IMG/VR virus record: IMGVR_UViG_3300042351_001534
Coordinates: 1 to 41,809 of that record
Reading direction: 5' to 3' (one strand)
DNA: 41,809 bases
Source of the DNA: a virus
Within the stretch, counting starts at the first letter, position 1, and every line of letters begins with the position of its first letter. Below, in pieces: positions 20,941 through 28,992 of the stretch. The notes beneath the pieces were generated by a model. The model made no database searches. It saw only the letters and a list, made by a program, of their open reading frames with translations, and was not told the DNA's origin. A program made the position numbers and the translations under genes.

Positions 20941-23304
20941 TTAAATAGCGCCGCCGATGATTACGGCACCTCCTATTGATCCAGCGGCTGCCATTCCTCC
21001 GCCGCCTAGTTGGCCAAACATGCCCATCATTCCGGCATCGCGGGAGGCTCCGGCTTGGATTCCGGCACCTCGGAGGGCGGCTTGGTTGTTTTGGAAGCTG
21101 TTGTAGATCGACGCCTGCATGTTCGTGTTCGTGTTGAAGAGGTCGCTGCCGTAGTTCATGGTCTGGCCGTAGGCTGTGCCGATCATATTGGCGGCGTTGC
21201 CTTGGCTGGCTATGGGGATGTTTGATCCGAGGGCGCGTTGGTAGGGGTCGAGGGCGACATTGGCTTGGGCGAGGCCGAGGTTGTTGGCGTATTGGTTTTG
21301 GGCGATGCCTGCTTGCTGGCCGTAAAGGGATCCGAGCATGCTTTGCTGGCCCGAAAATTGGTTGAAGTTCTGCGACGCGACGCCTTGGAGGAAATTTTGA
21401 TTGGCGTAGTTAGCGTTGTAGTTGGCCGATTGGTTCGCCTGCTGGGCGGCGAGGTTTTGGCTGCTGTTGTATTGGGCGGCGCGGAGATTGGCGTCTTGGT
21501 TGGCGAGGTTGGCCTGCTGGGCGTAGCCTGCATCGGCCATGGCGCGTTGTTGGGATGCGTCGTAGGACGCGCCAATAGCGGTTTGTTGCAGGCGGGCCTG
21601 CTCGGCGGCTTGGGAGAGTCCGGCTTGCTGGTTTGCCAAGGAGGCTTGAAGACCGCTTTGCTGCTGAAACTCAGCGGCGCGGGCGTTGGCGGCTTGGTTG
21701 GCTTGCTGCGCCTGAAGACCGGCAGATTGGTTGGCGAGGCGGCTTTGCTGTAAGAGCTGGGCGTTTGTTTGGCCTAATGTGAGACCCGCAGATTGGTTTG
21801 CCAGAGCGGCTCGAAGTGAGGCGTCTTGGTTTGCCAGGGCTGCGGCTTGGGAAAATTGAGCATCCTGACTTGCGCTTTGGAAACCCAAGCTTTGGTTGGA
21901 AAGACCGGCCTGTTGTGCGTAACCGGCCTCGGCGAGCACTCGCTGTTGTTCGTTTTGGTTGGTGGTGAGGTTGGCCTGCTGCTGGAGCTGGGCTTGCTGT
22001 AGGGATCGGTTGGCAGCGACGGATTGGTTGGCGAGCCCTGCTTGGAGTGAGCGGCCGACATTGCTTTCTTGGCGGCCCATGTAGGCTTGGTTGGCGGCTT
22101 GCTGGACGGCGGTGCCTTGTCCAAGGACATTGCCAGCAAAAGTGCGGCGTTCGTTTTCCCTGGCGGTGGCGAAGCGGTCGCGGTTGAGAAGCTCGGCGGC
22201 CATGGCGGATTGGCCGAGGCCGAGTCCACGGGCGGAGGATGCGGCGCGGGAAGATTGGATTGCGTCGCGGCTTTGCTCGGCGGAGAGGGACCGGCCGAGG
22301 GCGAGGTCGTTGCTGGCTTGATCGCGGAGTTGCCCATAGAGTCCATTGCCTCGGGCTTCATCCATAAGGCCACGCTCGGCGGCGCTGGCGCGGATGTCGC
22401 GGGATGCGACATCCTGCGTGCGGCGGATGCGAGCGGCTTGCATGGGGTCCACCGAGGATACCTGTGTGCCTCCGACACGCTCGATGCCTCCGGTGCTGGC
22501 GGCGTTTATTTGCTGGGCGTTGACATCGGCCACGGCCCCCGCTTGAGCGGCGCGGATGCGTTGGGCGCGGATTTGGTCAGGCGTGTAGCCTGCTGGGCCT
22601 TGGACATCGGCAACTTGGCCGAGGCGGGCGTAGTCCATCTGGCCCACATTAGCAACGCGAGAGCCGGTCACTTGGTCGGCGGCGACATTTTGGGAGGAAA
22701 TCTGGTCGGGCCGGTAGAGCTGGCCGAGGGCCATTTGGTTCAACCGGGCTTGGGCGGGGTCGTTGTATGCGGCTACACGGTCGGCAGTCTGGCCGACTTG
22801 GTTGTAGCTTTGCCCGAGCTGGGCGGCAGATGTTCCGGCGTCGCGGATGTTTTGGTTGGCGGCGGCGGTGTAGGTGCTGTCTTGGAGTCTTTGCGCAATG
22901 TCGCCGGTGTTCTCAATGGCCTGATCGCTGAGGCGGTCTGCGGTATCGACGGTGGTGTTGGCTTGAGCCTGGGCGTTTGCTTGGGCATAGCCTGAGATCG
23001 CGGCCATCTCGTCGGCGAGGCTGCGCTGCTGCGGGGCTGGCGGAGCACTCATGCCCATACCCATGCCGCCGCTGGACATTCCTCCGCCGGACATGGCGTT
23101 GTTGCCGCCGCTCATGGCGTTGGACATTGCTGACCCTGTTGACCCTGTTGACATGGCGTTGTTGCCGGACATGGCGTTGCCGCCCATGTTGTTGTCGGAC
23201 ATGGCTGCGCTCATTGCGGGGGCTGCGCTCATCGCGCCACCTCCGCCACCTCCGCCGCCGGACATTCCCCCTCCTCCGCCGCTGTTGCTCATGTTCATTG
23301 CCAT
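20941..23304 (-). CDS. Lysine-free, repeat-rich 787-residue virion-type protein
   Basis: N-terminal 90 residues are M/G/S/N low-complexity (units like AMSGGNNAMSGGGMSSGG). The centre (about 400-670) repeats LANQ(S/D)AGL-like units at 11-18 residue intervals (ALANQSAGLTLGQTNAQLLQ, RLANQSAGLQAQQ), predicted as long A/Q-rich helices. The C-terminus is G/A-rich and hydrophobic (GSIGGAVIIGGAI), possibly membrane-active. I find no Lys, Cys, His or Trp anywhere. Such A/Q/N-rich repeats occur in ejection-type proteins of short-tailed phages, and the neighbours fit that role. A Shine-Dalgarno-like AGGA precedes the start. Confidence 0.72.
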   Translation of the reverse strand: MAMNMSNSGGGGGMSGGGGGGGGAMSAAPAMSAAMSDNNMGGNAMSGNNAMSTGSTGSAMSNAMSGGNNAMSGGGMSSGGMGMGMSAPPAPQQRSLADEMAAISGYAQANAQAQANTTVDTADRLSDQAIENTGDIAQRLQDSTYTAAANQNIRDAGTSAAQLGQSYNQVGQTADRVAAYNDPAQARLNQMALGQLYRPDQISSQNVAADQVTGSRVANVGQMDYARLGQVADVQGPAGYTPDQIRAQRIRAAQAGAVADVNAQQINAASTGGIERVGGTQVSSVDPMQAARIRRTQDVASRDIRASAAERGLMDEARGNGLYGQLRDQASNDLALGRSLSAEQSRDAIQSSRAASSARGLGLGQSAMAAELLNRDRFATARENERRTFAGNVLGQGTAVQQAANQAYMGRQESNVGRSLQAGLANQSVAANRSLQQAQLQQQANLTTNQNEQQRVLAEAGYAQQAGLSNQSLGFQSASQDAQFSQAAALANQDASLRAALANQSAGLTLGQTNAQLLQQSRLANQSAGLQAQQANQAANARAAEFQQQSGLQASLANQQAGLSQAAEQARLQQTAIGASYDASQQRAMADAGYAQQANLANQDANLRAAQYNSSQNLAAQQANQSANYNANYANQNFLQGVASQNFNQFSGQQSMLGSLYGQQAGIAQNQYANNLGLAQANVALDPYQRALGSNIPIASQGNAANMIGTAYGQTMNYGSDLFNTNTNMQASIYNSFQNNQAALRGAGIQAGASRDAGMMGMFGQLGGGGMAAAGSIGGAVIIGGAI

Positions 23305-23308
23305 AGGA

Positions 23309-23716
23309 TTATTCCTTTTCTAAGAAGTGCTTGGCGTTTTCAGCGCCGTAGTTGAGGGTGATCTCTTCGCCTGCGGCGATGTCGCGCAGGGCGTAGTGCC
23401 GCATGAGTTCGTTTACCTGGTCGATCTCGTGGCAGGCGTTGGGGGTGTCGTGGTGGTTGTAGAGGGGAGCGAGGCCGAATCCGATGATGCTGGTGGCGTC
23501 GTCGAGGTAGTAGCTGTAGGTCTCGCAGGCGGGGGCTTTGGCAAGTTGCTTCTTGGGCACGCAGGCGTAGGGGGCCTCTTCCAGCACTTCGTGCTTGGCG
23601 ATGCTCGCCGTGGCGAAGACGCCCCACCGGTGCAGCGGAGACCGGCGCACGGCGAGCTTTGTCGCGTGGTAGGGCTCGGGGCGGAGCATGGTGGGGGCGG
23701 GGGTTAAATTGCCCAT
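23309..23716 (-). CDS. SET-domain protein (lysine methyltransferase fold)
   Basis: 135 residues. All core SET signatures are present in order: RSPLHRWGVFATASIAKHEV (the R-x-x-G-x-F-A box), GFGLAPLYNHHDTPNA (N-H-x-x-x-P-N-A, cofactor binding), and RDIAAGEEITLNYG (G-E-E-x-T-x-x-Y-G, catalytic Tyr). The protein is a minimal SET domain without pre-SET zinc clusters. A shorter start at the Met 27 bases inside (23689) is possible. It is between a fibre gene and the lysine-free protein, in the virion block. Substrate unknown; any target must be another lysine-bearing protein. Confidence 0.87.
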   Translation of the reverse strand: MGNLTPAPTMLRPEPYHATKLAVRRSPLHRWGVFATASIAKHEVLEEAPYACVPKKQLAKAPACETYSYYLDDATSIIGFGLAPLYNHHDTPNACHEIDQVNELMRHYALRDIAAGEEITLNYGAENAKHFLEKE

Positions 23717-24546
23717 TTTGCGGAAAAGTAGTTGGTAAGGTTAGTGAGGTCGCGGTCGGTCATGGATCGCGGGGTGATGTAGATGGCCAACTCGGCGATT
23801 TTGCCGTCGAAGTAGTTCCCGTTGGGGGCTGCCGCAGTGGTAATGTTAGCTCCAAGGCCGAAGTATCTGTTGCTGGCGAAATTGATATTATTGTCGTTGG
23901 CGCTAATTGAGGCGACTTGGCTGTTGTTTTTGTAGAGGGATGTCTGGAAACTGGACGCCCTCGGGAACAGCACATATTGCGACTGCCAGGCCGTGCCTAT
24001 GGTAGAAGTAGCAACAGTTGGAGACCAAAAGCCGTTTGTGTAAAAGCGCGGATAAAATGAGTAGCTGGCCCCGTCCCAATAATTGAAAAATACAAAATTC
24101 CCTGCGGCGCTGTCGCTTAACCGCATAAGTGTTGCATCTGCTGGCTGGCTGTCCCACTTAATTACATAGAAGACAAACACTTTGTTCTGACCCAATCCCC
24201 AGGTCGCCGAATTGGAAACCAGCACATCGCTGGTGAAATGAACGACATTTTTCCCATTGAGGCCGGACGCTTGAATTTTTGGCTGATAGGTAGTATCGGA
24301 CTGAATGAGATGTCTGCCGTTGCCGCTTTGGTCTTCCCAGCGGGCGATGGCCGCACCGTTTGCCGTGACAAGACTGCCGCCTGATGTTGCCGAGTAAAGC
24401 CCTTGCGTAGAGTCATACCATGCATACAAGCCCGGGATGCTCTTCGGATTCACAAAATCGGACCATACCAAAGTCGAGCCCAACCAAACCTCCGTAGCAG
24501 CTTGGCTGCCTAAGCGTATTTCGCTCGCTGTGGATATATCAGACAT
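23704..24546 (-). CDS. Receptor-binding protein with LamG/concanavalin-like domain
   Basis: 280 residues. The N-terminal 30 residues (SDISTASEIRLGSQAATEVW) look like an attachment tag; then a lectin-like jelly roll begins: GLYAWYDSTQGLYS, ARWEDQSGNGRHLIQSD, KNVVHFTSD, and it ends with GKIAELAIYITPRSMTDRDL, the signature of concanavalin-like glucanase/lectin domains. Such domains sit on phage tail spikes and bind cell-surface glycans. DNA in this gene is noticeably more AT-rich than its surroundings, suggesting a module exchanged between phages. It overlaps the SET gene by 13 bases. Confidence 0.8.
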   Translation of the reverse strand: MSDISTASEIRLGSQAATEVWLGSTLVWSDFVNPKSIPGLYAWYDSTQGLYSATSGGSLVTANGAAIARWEDQSGNGRHLIQSDTTYQPKIQASGLNGKNVVHFTSDVLVSNSATWGLGQNKVFVFYVIKWDSQPADATLMRLSDSAAGNFVFFNYWDGASYSFYPRFYTNGFWSPTVATSTIGTAWQSQYVLFPRASSFQTSLYKNNSQVASISANDNNINFASNRYFGLGANITTAAAPNGNYFDGKIAELAIYITPRSMTDRDLTNLTNYFSAKWAI

Positions 24547-25407
24547 TTAAGGAATAACAATATAAAGAGTGTTTGCGGCAGGTGTGGCTGGCATGGCCGT
24601 AACGCGCTGGATTGAAGAAACATTGCCGCCGTTGGTGACATAGCTCCCAGACGCTTGCTTGCCTGCCAACAGAGTATTCATCTCCGACTCTGTGTAGTAA
24701 CGGTCGTCGTGGTTGTGGCTTGCAGCCGCTTTGCCGTCGAGCGCCGTCTGTAAGCCAGTGGTATCCGCAATAGCGTGCGTGTGCGTAGCAGCGGCATAAG
24801 AGCCAGACGCTTGTTTGCCATCAAGGGCCGTTTGCAAGCCCGTCACTTGTGCAATGGTGTGCGTATGGCCAGAAACAGGCAGGCCGGAGAGTTTTGTGTC
24901 TATCTCTGTCTCTGTGTAATAGCGATCATCGTGCGTGTGCGTGGTCGGCGTCCTGGCATCGGACAGGCGCGAGTCAGTCGTGATAACTGCCGTGCCGGTG
25001 ATGGCGCTTGGCGCGATGCCGCTGGCAGGTGCATAGCTTCCAGACGCTTGCTTGCCTGCCAACAGAGTATTCATCTCCGACTCTGTGTAGTAACGGTCGT
25101 CGTGGTTGTGGCTTGCAGCCGCTTTGCCGTCGAGAGCCGTCTGTAAGCCAATCGTATCCGCAATAGCGTGCTGGTGTATGGACGCTGCTTTCCCAGCCAG
25201 GTCGGTGGTGAGATTGGTTACGGCAGATTGCGCGACTTTGTTTGCCGTGGAAATGGTGGCGAGCTTCGTGTCGGCGATGGCGGCATTTGCGGCGATGTCG
25301 GCGTTGACAATGTTGGCGACGGTGGCGGAGTCCACCATCTGGTGGAGGTTGGCAGGGGTAACGAGTTCGCCGTTGGTGAAGGTTTTGCCTTTGGTGAGAG
25401 TTGCCAT
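24547..25407 (-). CDS. Tail fibre protein with HxH repeats
   Basis: 286 residues built of repeats: GLQTALDGKAAASHNHDDRY, YTESEMNTLLAGKQASGSY, and HTHAIADTTGLQTALDGK. The alternating HNH, HTH and HQH motifs resemble the metal-binding histidines that lock trimeric T4-type fibre tips. The start of the gene (KGKTFTNGELVTPANLHQMV) is a conserved N-terminal attachment segment of phage fibres. The stop adjoins the start of the LamG gene within one base, so the two are probably co-assembled fibre parts. Repetition at DNA level is nearly exact (see the two 137-bp repeats). Confidence 0.83.
   Translation of the reverse strand: MATLTKGKTFTNGELVTPANLHQMVDSATVANIVNADIAANAAIADTKLATISTANKVAQSAVTNLTTDLAGKAASIHQHAIADTIGLQTALDGKAAASHNHDDRYYTESEMNTLLAGKQASGSYAPASGIAPSAITGTAVITTDSRLSDARTPTTHTHDDRYYTETEIDTKLSGLPVSGHTHTIAQVTGLQTALDGKQASGSYAAATHTHAIADTTGLQTALDGKAAASHNHDDRYYTESEMNTLLAGKQASGSYVTNGGNVSSIQRVTAMPATPAANTLYIVIP
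24641..24777. repeat. Fibre-gene direct repeat, copy 1
   Basis: 137 bp that match 25034-25170 with about four mismatches; the copies are 393 bp (131 codons) apart in frame. It encodes the HDDRYYTESEMNTLL unit and flanking GLQTALDGK sequence. High DNA identity indicates recent duplication or gene conversion and gives a means of changing fibre length by recombination. Confidence 0.9.
25034..25170. repeat. Fibre-gene direct repeat, copy 2
   Basis: Second copy of the 137-bp unit described at 24641-24777. The mismatches are scattered and are not confined to adenines, so no diversity-generating retroelement is implied. Confidence 0.9.
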
Positions 25408-25409
25408 GG

Positions 25410-27311
25410 TTAGTTGAGGGTGCGGGTTTCGGTGGGGTCGAGGGCGGAGCGGGTGGCTTCGGCGCTGATCTGGCGGAGGATGGGGCGGCCGCTTTGTGTG
25501 CGGAAGCGGAGGTCGAGGCCGGTGGCTTTGCAGCGCAGGGGGGCTTTGAGCGTGTAATCTTCCTCCTCGCCGGTGGTGTTCTCCAGGGAGGCGACTTGAA
25601 AGTCCGCATCGTAGTCAGTCGTCACGGCATCGAGCGTGCAGGCGGAGGCGTCCGGCAGGAGCACGCTGGCTTTGGCTCGCGTGAGGCGCTTGGCATTGAG
25701 GCTTCCCCAGCCGTAGCGGCGGGTAATGAGTTCGGAGGGGATTTCGGTGTAGAGGTCTTGCGCGTTCGCGTAGGGCACTTCGTCGCCGTAGTCGAGTTCA
25801 TCGAGCAGGAAGAGGGTTCCGGCGCGGCTCGCTGCAAAGAGGCGGCGTTGGCTGGAGTAGGCGGCGACCAGTAGCTCGTCGAGGTTGATGGCGTAGGTGT
25901 CGCGGGATTCCCATTGAGCGTTCAGCGCGTTCCACAGGAAGAGCGTATTGTTGGCCGTGGCGTTTTCGCCGATTGGCACAGCGAGGTAATAGCGGTTGTT
26001 CCACCACTTGCCCACGGCAAGGTGCGCGTAGTCGGTGTTGATCTCGTCGATCTGGTCGGCGATGGGGTCCGAGAGCGGCTGGGTGTTAGCGCGAAGCTTG
26101 AGGTCGAGCTGGGTGTCGAGGCGGTAAACTCCGGCGTCGGAGAGAAAGAAAACAAACTGCCCTGCTGTCTGGATCGAGCGGCGGGCCACGCAGCCGATTT
26201 CATCCGTCAAGAGCGTTAACTTGGAAACGGCAGAGTCCACCGTGAAATCTGTGCCGGTGGCGTTGCTGGTGTCGGAGAGATTGGCGAGCCAGATGCTGTT
26301 CCGCATGAAGACGAGGGCCTGCCCCTCCACCCAGGGGTGAATGGCGACGAGGTAGTCGTTGCTACCCTGGTTGGCGCGGAAACTTTGGAAAAATGGATCG
26401 TAGAGGTCTGGGTCGAGAACATCCGAGATGGCCACGGTGTCGCGGCCATCGGGGATCCAGAGTCTGTTTCCGATATAGCTGGCCCAGCCGGTGGATCGCA
26501 GGGTCTTGAAGGTCACGCCCTCGGCAGGCACGCCCGAGGCGGCGCGTTGAAACTCCATCGTCGAGCCATCCCACCAGAGCGGGGCTTTGACGCGGCGGAT
26601 TGCGATGTCGGCGGAGACATCCGGCGCTGTGCCAGCGGGCACGGCAATGGTGAAGGAATTGGCCGTAGCGGTGAGGATGTCATACTCATGCCCTTGGAAT
26701 GCCGCTTGGCTCCCCTCCTCGATCCGCACCCGCTGGCCAGCAGCGAGGCCATGGGCGGTGATGTGGACGGTGGCCGTGGTGCCAGAGACTGCGATGCCGC
26801 TGGCGGTGGTGTATTTCCAATCCCAGCCAGGGAGCGTCATGTCGGCCTCGCGCAGGAGGTAGAAACGGTTGAAAGCCTGTAGCGTCGAAACGCTGTCCGT
26901 GGGCTCGATGATCTCGTCGGATGCTGTGCCGGTGGCGGGATAGTTGATCTCTTCGATAGGCTCATCCTGCCGGTAGAGAAAAGCCGAGGTCGGCCCGCAG
27001 AGGACGATGTATTCATTTTCATCGTCGTAATTTGGCGAGGAGAAGACGCCGCTGGCGAAGATGCCGCCCGAGTAGATGGTGCGCACGCGGGCATTGGCAT
27101 CCAGCACAAATGGGAGAGTGAGAGGCTGCGTGCCTGCCGATATGCCATCACCCAGCCGCTTCGCGCCTTTGCGGGTCTGGGCCACGCCTCGGTCGAGGCG
27201 CATGTTTTCGGCGTATTGGACCATGCCCGGCTGGAGTTGCAGCGGGTTCAAGCGGGAGGCCATGCCGAGGAATCCGGCATCGCCTTCTACGATTGTTTGG
27301 TCATCTGGCAT
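25410..27311 (-). CDS. Tail nozzle / tail tubular protein B-like
   Basis: 633 residues. Opening GDAGFLGMASRLNPLQLQPG followed by MVQYAENMRLDRGVAQTRKG matches the N-terminal pattern of short-tail nozzle proteins (T7 gp12-type: no-frills loop, then 'aENm..rgg..qtR.G'). Later parts contain beta-propeller-like segments (WWNNRYYLAVPIGENATANN, LFLWNALNAQWESRDTYAIN). About residues 180-240 hold an inserted domain with ASGIAVSGTTATVHITAHG. The gene is directly adjacent to a DNA-binding-like gene upstream (CTA stop touches its start). It forms the narrow tube beneath the adaptor. Confidence 0.78.
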   Translation of the reverse strand: MPDDQTIVEGDAGFLGMASRLNPLQLQPGMVQYAENMRLDRGVAQTRKGAKRLGDGISAGTQPLTLPFVLDANARVRTIYSGGIFASGVFSSPNYDDENEYIVLCGPTSAFLYRQDEPIEEINYPATGTASDEIIEPTDSVSTLQAFNRFYLLREADMTLPGWDWKYTTASGIAVSGTTATVHITAHGLAAGQRVRIEEGSQAAFQGHEYDILTATANSFTIAVPAGTAPDVSADIAIRRVKAPLWWDGSTMEFQRAASGVPAEGVTFKTLRSTGWASYIGNRLWIPDGRDTVAISDVLDPDLYDPFFQSFRANQGSNDYLVAIHPWVEGQALVFMRNSIWLANLSDTSNATGTDFTVDSAVSKLTLLTDEIGCVARRSIQTAGQFVFFLSDAGVYRLDTQLDLKLRANTQPLSDPIADQIDEINTDYAHLAVGKWWNNRYYLAVPIGENATANNTLFLWNALNAQWESRDTYAINLDELLVAAYSSQRRLFAASRAGTLFLLDELDYGDEVPYANAQDLYTEIPSELITRRYGWGSLNAKRLTRAKASVLLPDASACTLDAVTTDYDADFQVASLENTTGEEEDYTLKAPLRCKATGLDLRFRTQSGRPILRQISAEATRSALDPTETRTLN

Positions 27312-27752
27312 CTACTTTCTATTGTGCGGATGCTTGTCAAGTAGCCCTCGAATGGCTGCTACGCTCAGGCGTGTGCGGTTGTTTGTGGAAAACAGGTCTT
27401 TGATTGCGCTGGCGGTTTTGTGCGGGTGCTCGAGGATTTTTTGGCGAACCTTGGGCAGCAAATCGGCGGGGATGCCGGGGATGGAATCTGGGGTTTTGTC
27501 AGAAATATGTGGGCTTTTTTCCGACACAACTTTGCCGGTTTTCTGCCGGTAGCCGGTTTGGTAGAGGAGCTGACGGCTGCCGGGTTGCCAGTGGGGGAAG
27601 TTCTGTTTCTCGACTTGGCCGTCGCGGATGGCGGCGGCGAGGATTTTTGGGACTTCGTTTGGTTCGCAATCGAGGTCGGCGGCGATTTCGTCGGCGGTGC
27701 TCCAGCCGGGCGGGAGGGAGTTGGACTTTTTGGCGAGGTGTTTCCAGGTCAT
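27312..27752 (-). CDS. Hypothetical winged-helix-like protein
   Basis: 146 residues. PPGWSTADEIAADLDCEPNE followed by VPKILAAAIRDGQVEKQNF looks like a winged helix that reads a short DNA or protein target. The C-terminal third (VRQKILEHPHKTASAIKDLF, then RLSVAAIRGLLDKHP) is a second helical unit with a similar outline, so the protein may be a tandem. It is sandwiched between the metallophosphoesterase (overlap) and nozzle genes. A late regulator is possible; no family is recognised. Confidence 0.65.
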   Translation of the reverse strand: MTWKHLAKKSNSLPPGWSTADEIAADLDCEPNEVPKILAAAIRDGQVEKQNFPHWQPGSRQLLYQTGYRQKTGKVVSEKSPHISDKTPDSIPGIPADLLPKVRQKILEHPHKTASAIKDLFSTNNRTRLSVAAIRGLLDKHPHNRK

Positions 27753-28756
27753 AGGTAGATGGGGGAGGTCATGGTGCGGCCGCGTTTCTTATCGAGCAGG
27801 AAATAGGTCTGCGTGGGCGGCTCGAAGCTGGCTTTGATGGAGAGGGCGTAGGCGTTGTAGCCGATGAGGCTGCCGTTGCAGAGCCAGTGCCGGTTCTGCT
27901 GGTATTGATGCCAGTGGCCGAATAGATCAAGGTCGGCTCGGTTCGGCGACTTATTCCATGAAGCTATTGCTTTTTCGGTAGGGATCGTGAGGCCCCCGAT
28001 GCCGCCTTGAAATTTGAGTCCATCGCCGTGGTGGAAGCGCAGGCGGCGGTCATAGACCGTCATGAAGTTGAAGTAGGAATCCGCAATCTGCCATTCGATC
28101 TGCTGGTCGCCGTGAAAGCGGCCTTCGAGAATTTTGTAGAGGAGCCATTCGTAAGAGTGCGCGGCACCTGTGGCGTGGCGAGGCTTGACGGTGGTGCGTC
28201 CGTGGTTGCCGTAGTTTGTCGGAATGATGATGCGTTTGAAGTGCGGCTTGAGGGTGGCGAGGCCGTCTGCGAGGCGGTCTTGCAGCCAGAGGATGACTTG
28301 CGTGGGCGTCTTGCTGTTCGACTCGGCGAGTTCTTCGTGAATCATTCCAGTCATCAAATCGCCGCCGAGCCAGAGGATGAGGTCGTCGATCTTGGCTCCG
28401 TGGCGCTCGATCTCCGTGAGGCGGGCGATGGTGGAAAAGAATTTTTCGATGCGGGTCTTGGCGATGGGCAGGCGGTATTCGTTGAGGCCGTTGACCGATG
28501 CCGCTTCCACCGTCTCTTCCACATGCCAATCGCTGGCCAGCGCGATGGCGACGGCCTCGGCTTTGTCGTTCATCGAGACGGTGAGGGGCTGGGGACGGAT
28601 GCGTGTCTTGCCGAGGCTCAAGGCGATGCCGAGTTGCTTTTCCAAGCTTTCGACGCTGGCTTGGTATTGAGCGAGTTTTGCTTTAAGCGCATCGACCTCG
28701 GTCTTGTGGGCTTTGTCCGCTTGCTCGCGGGCTATGGAACTCCAGGATGTTTTCAT
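27749..28756 (-). CDS. Calcineurin-like metallophosphoesterase
   Basis: 335 residues from ATG 28756 (ATGA overlap). All five signature blocks appear: ASDWHVEE (D76, H78), LWLGGDLMTG (D133), TNYGNHGR (N184, H185), FHHGDG and GHWH. An N-terminal coiled coil (EQADKAHKTEVDALKAKLAQ) precedes the enzyme. This di-metal fold cleaves phosphodiesters, phosphomonoesters or nucleotide signals. Its position between lysis and nozzle genes means late expression, which is unusual for a repair nuclease. Substrate cannot be read from sequence. Confidence 0.9.
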   Translation of the reverse strand: MKTSWSSIAREQADKAHKTEVDALKAKLAQYQASVESLEKQLGIALSLGKTRIRPQPLTVSMNDKAEAVAIALASDWHVEETVEAASVNGLNEYRLPIAKTRIEKFFSTIARLTEIERHGAKIDDLILWLGGDLMTGMIHEELAESNSKTPTQVILWLQDRLADGLATLKPHFKRIIIPTNYGNHGRTTVKPRHATGAAHSYEWLLYKILEGRFHGDQQIEWQIADSYFNFMTVYDRRLRFHHGDGLKFQGGIGGLTIPTEKAIASWNKSPNRADLDLFGHWHQYQQNRHWLCNGSLIGYNAYALSIKASFEPPTQTYFLLDKKRGRTMTSPIYL

Positions 28757-28992
28757 GATGCTTCTTCCTCTTCTTCTTCTTCGTCGTCTTCCATGGGGAA
28801 CAAAATGTCGCTGGTCCTGTCGGCCAGTGCTTCGACGGCGTATTGGTTCCCGAATTTCAAATCCATGTGGTAAGTCGTGCCGCCCTCTTCCCAAGAGACC
28901 ACTGCAAGACCGACATCGAATTGCTCGACGAGTTCCTTGCGGATGCGCTCCAGCACGGCTTTGCGGGTGGCGGGCTTGCGTTTGGCGCTCAT
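28753..28992 (-). CDS. Small acidic-tailed protein
   Basis: 79 residues from ATG 28992 (ATGA overlap with the transpeptidase-like gene). Basic start (SAKRKPATRKAVLERIRKEL), a compact middle (VGLAVVSWEEGGTTYHMDLK), and an extreme acidic tail of a run of glutamates (MEDDEEEE and more) ending EAS. The charged tail may bind metal or basic protein. Translationally coupled to the metallophosphoesterase gene, so a partner of it is plausible. No family recognised. Confidence 0.65.
   Translation of the reverse strand: MSAKRKPATRKAVLERIRKELVEQFDVGLAVVSWEEGGTTYHMDLKFGNQYAVEALADRTSDILFPMEDDEEEEEEEAS

Noticed and set aside
22069-22995. 308-codon open frame on the plus strand
   Set aside because: Antisense of the repeat-rich 787-residue gene; repeats alone keep it open. 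No motif.
20941-23304. CRISPR-like or tandem repeat array
   Set aside because: The repetition is in codons of an open frame with irregular spacing; there are no constant repeats with unique spacers.
24547-25407. Diversity-generating retroelement template and variable repeat
   Set aside because: No reverse transcriptase is present and the differences between the copies are not limited to adenines.
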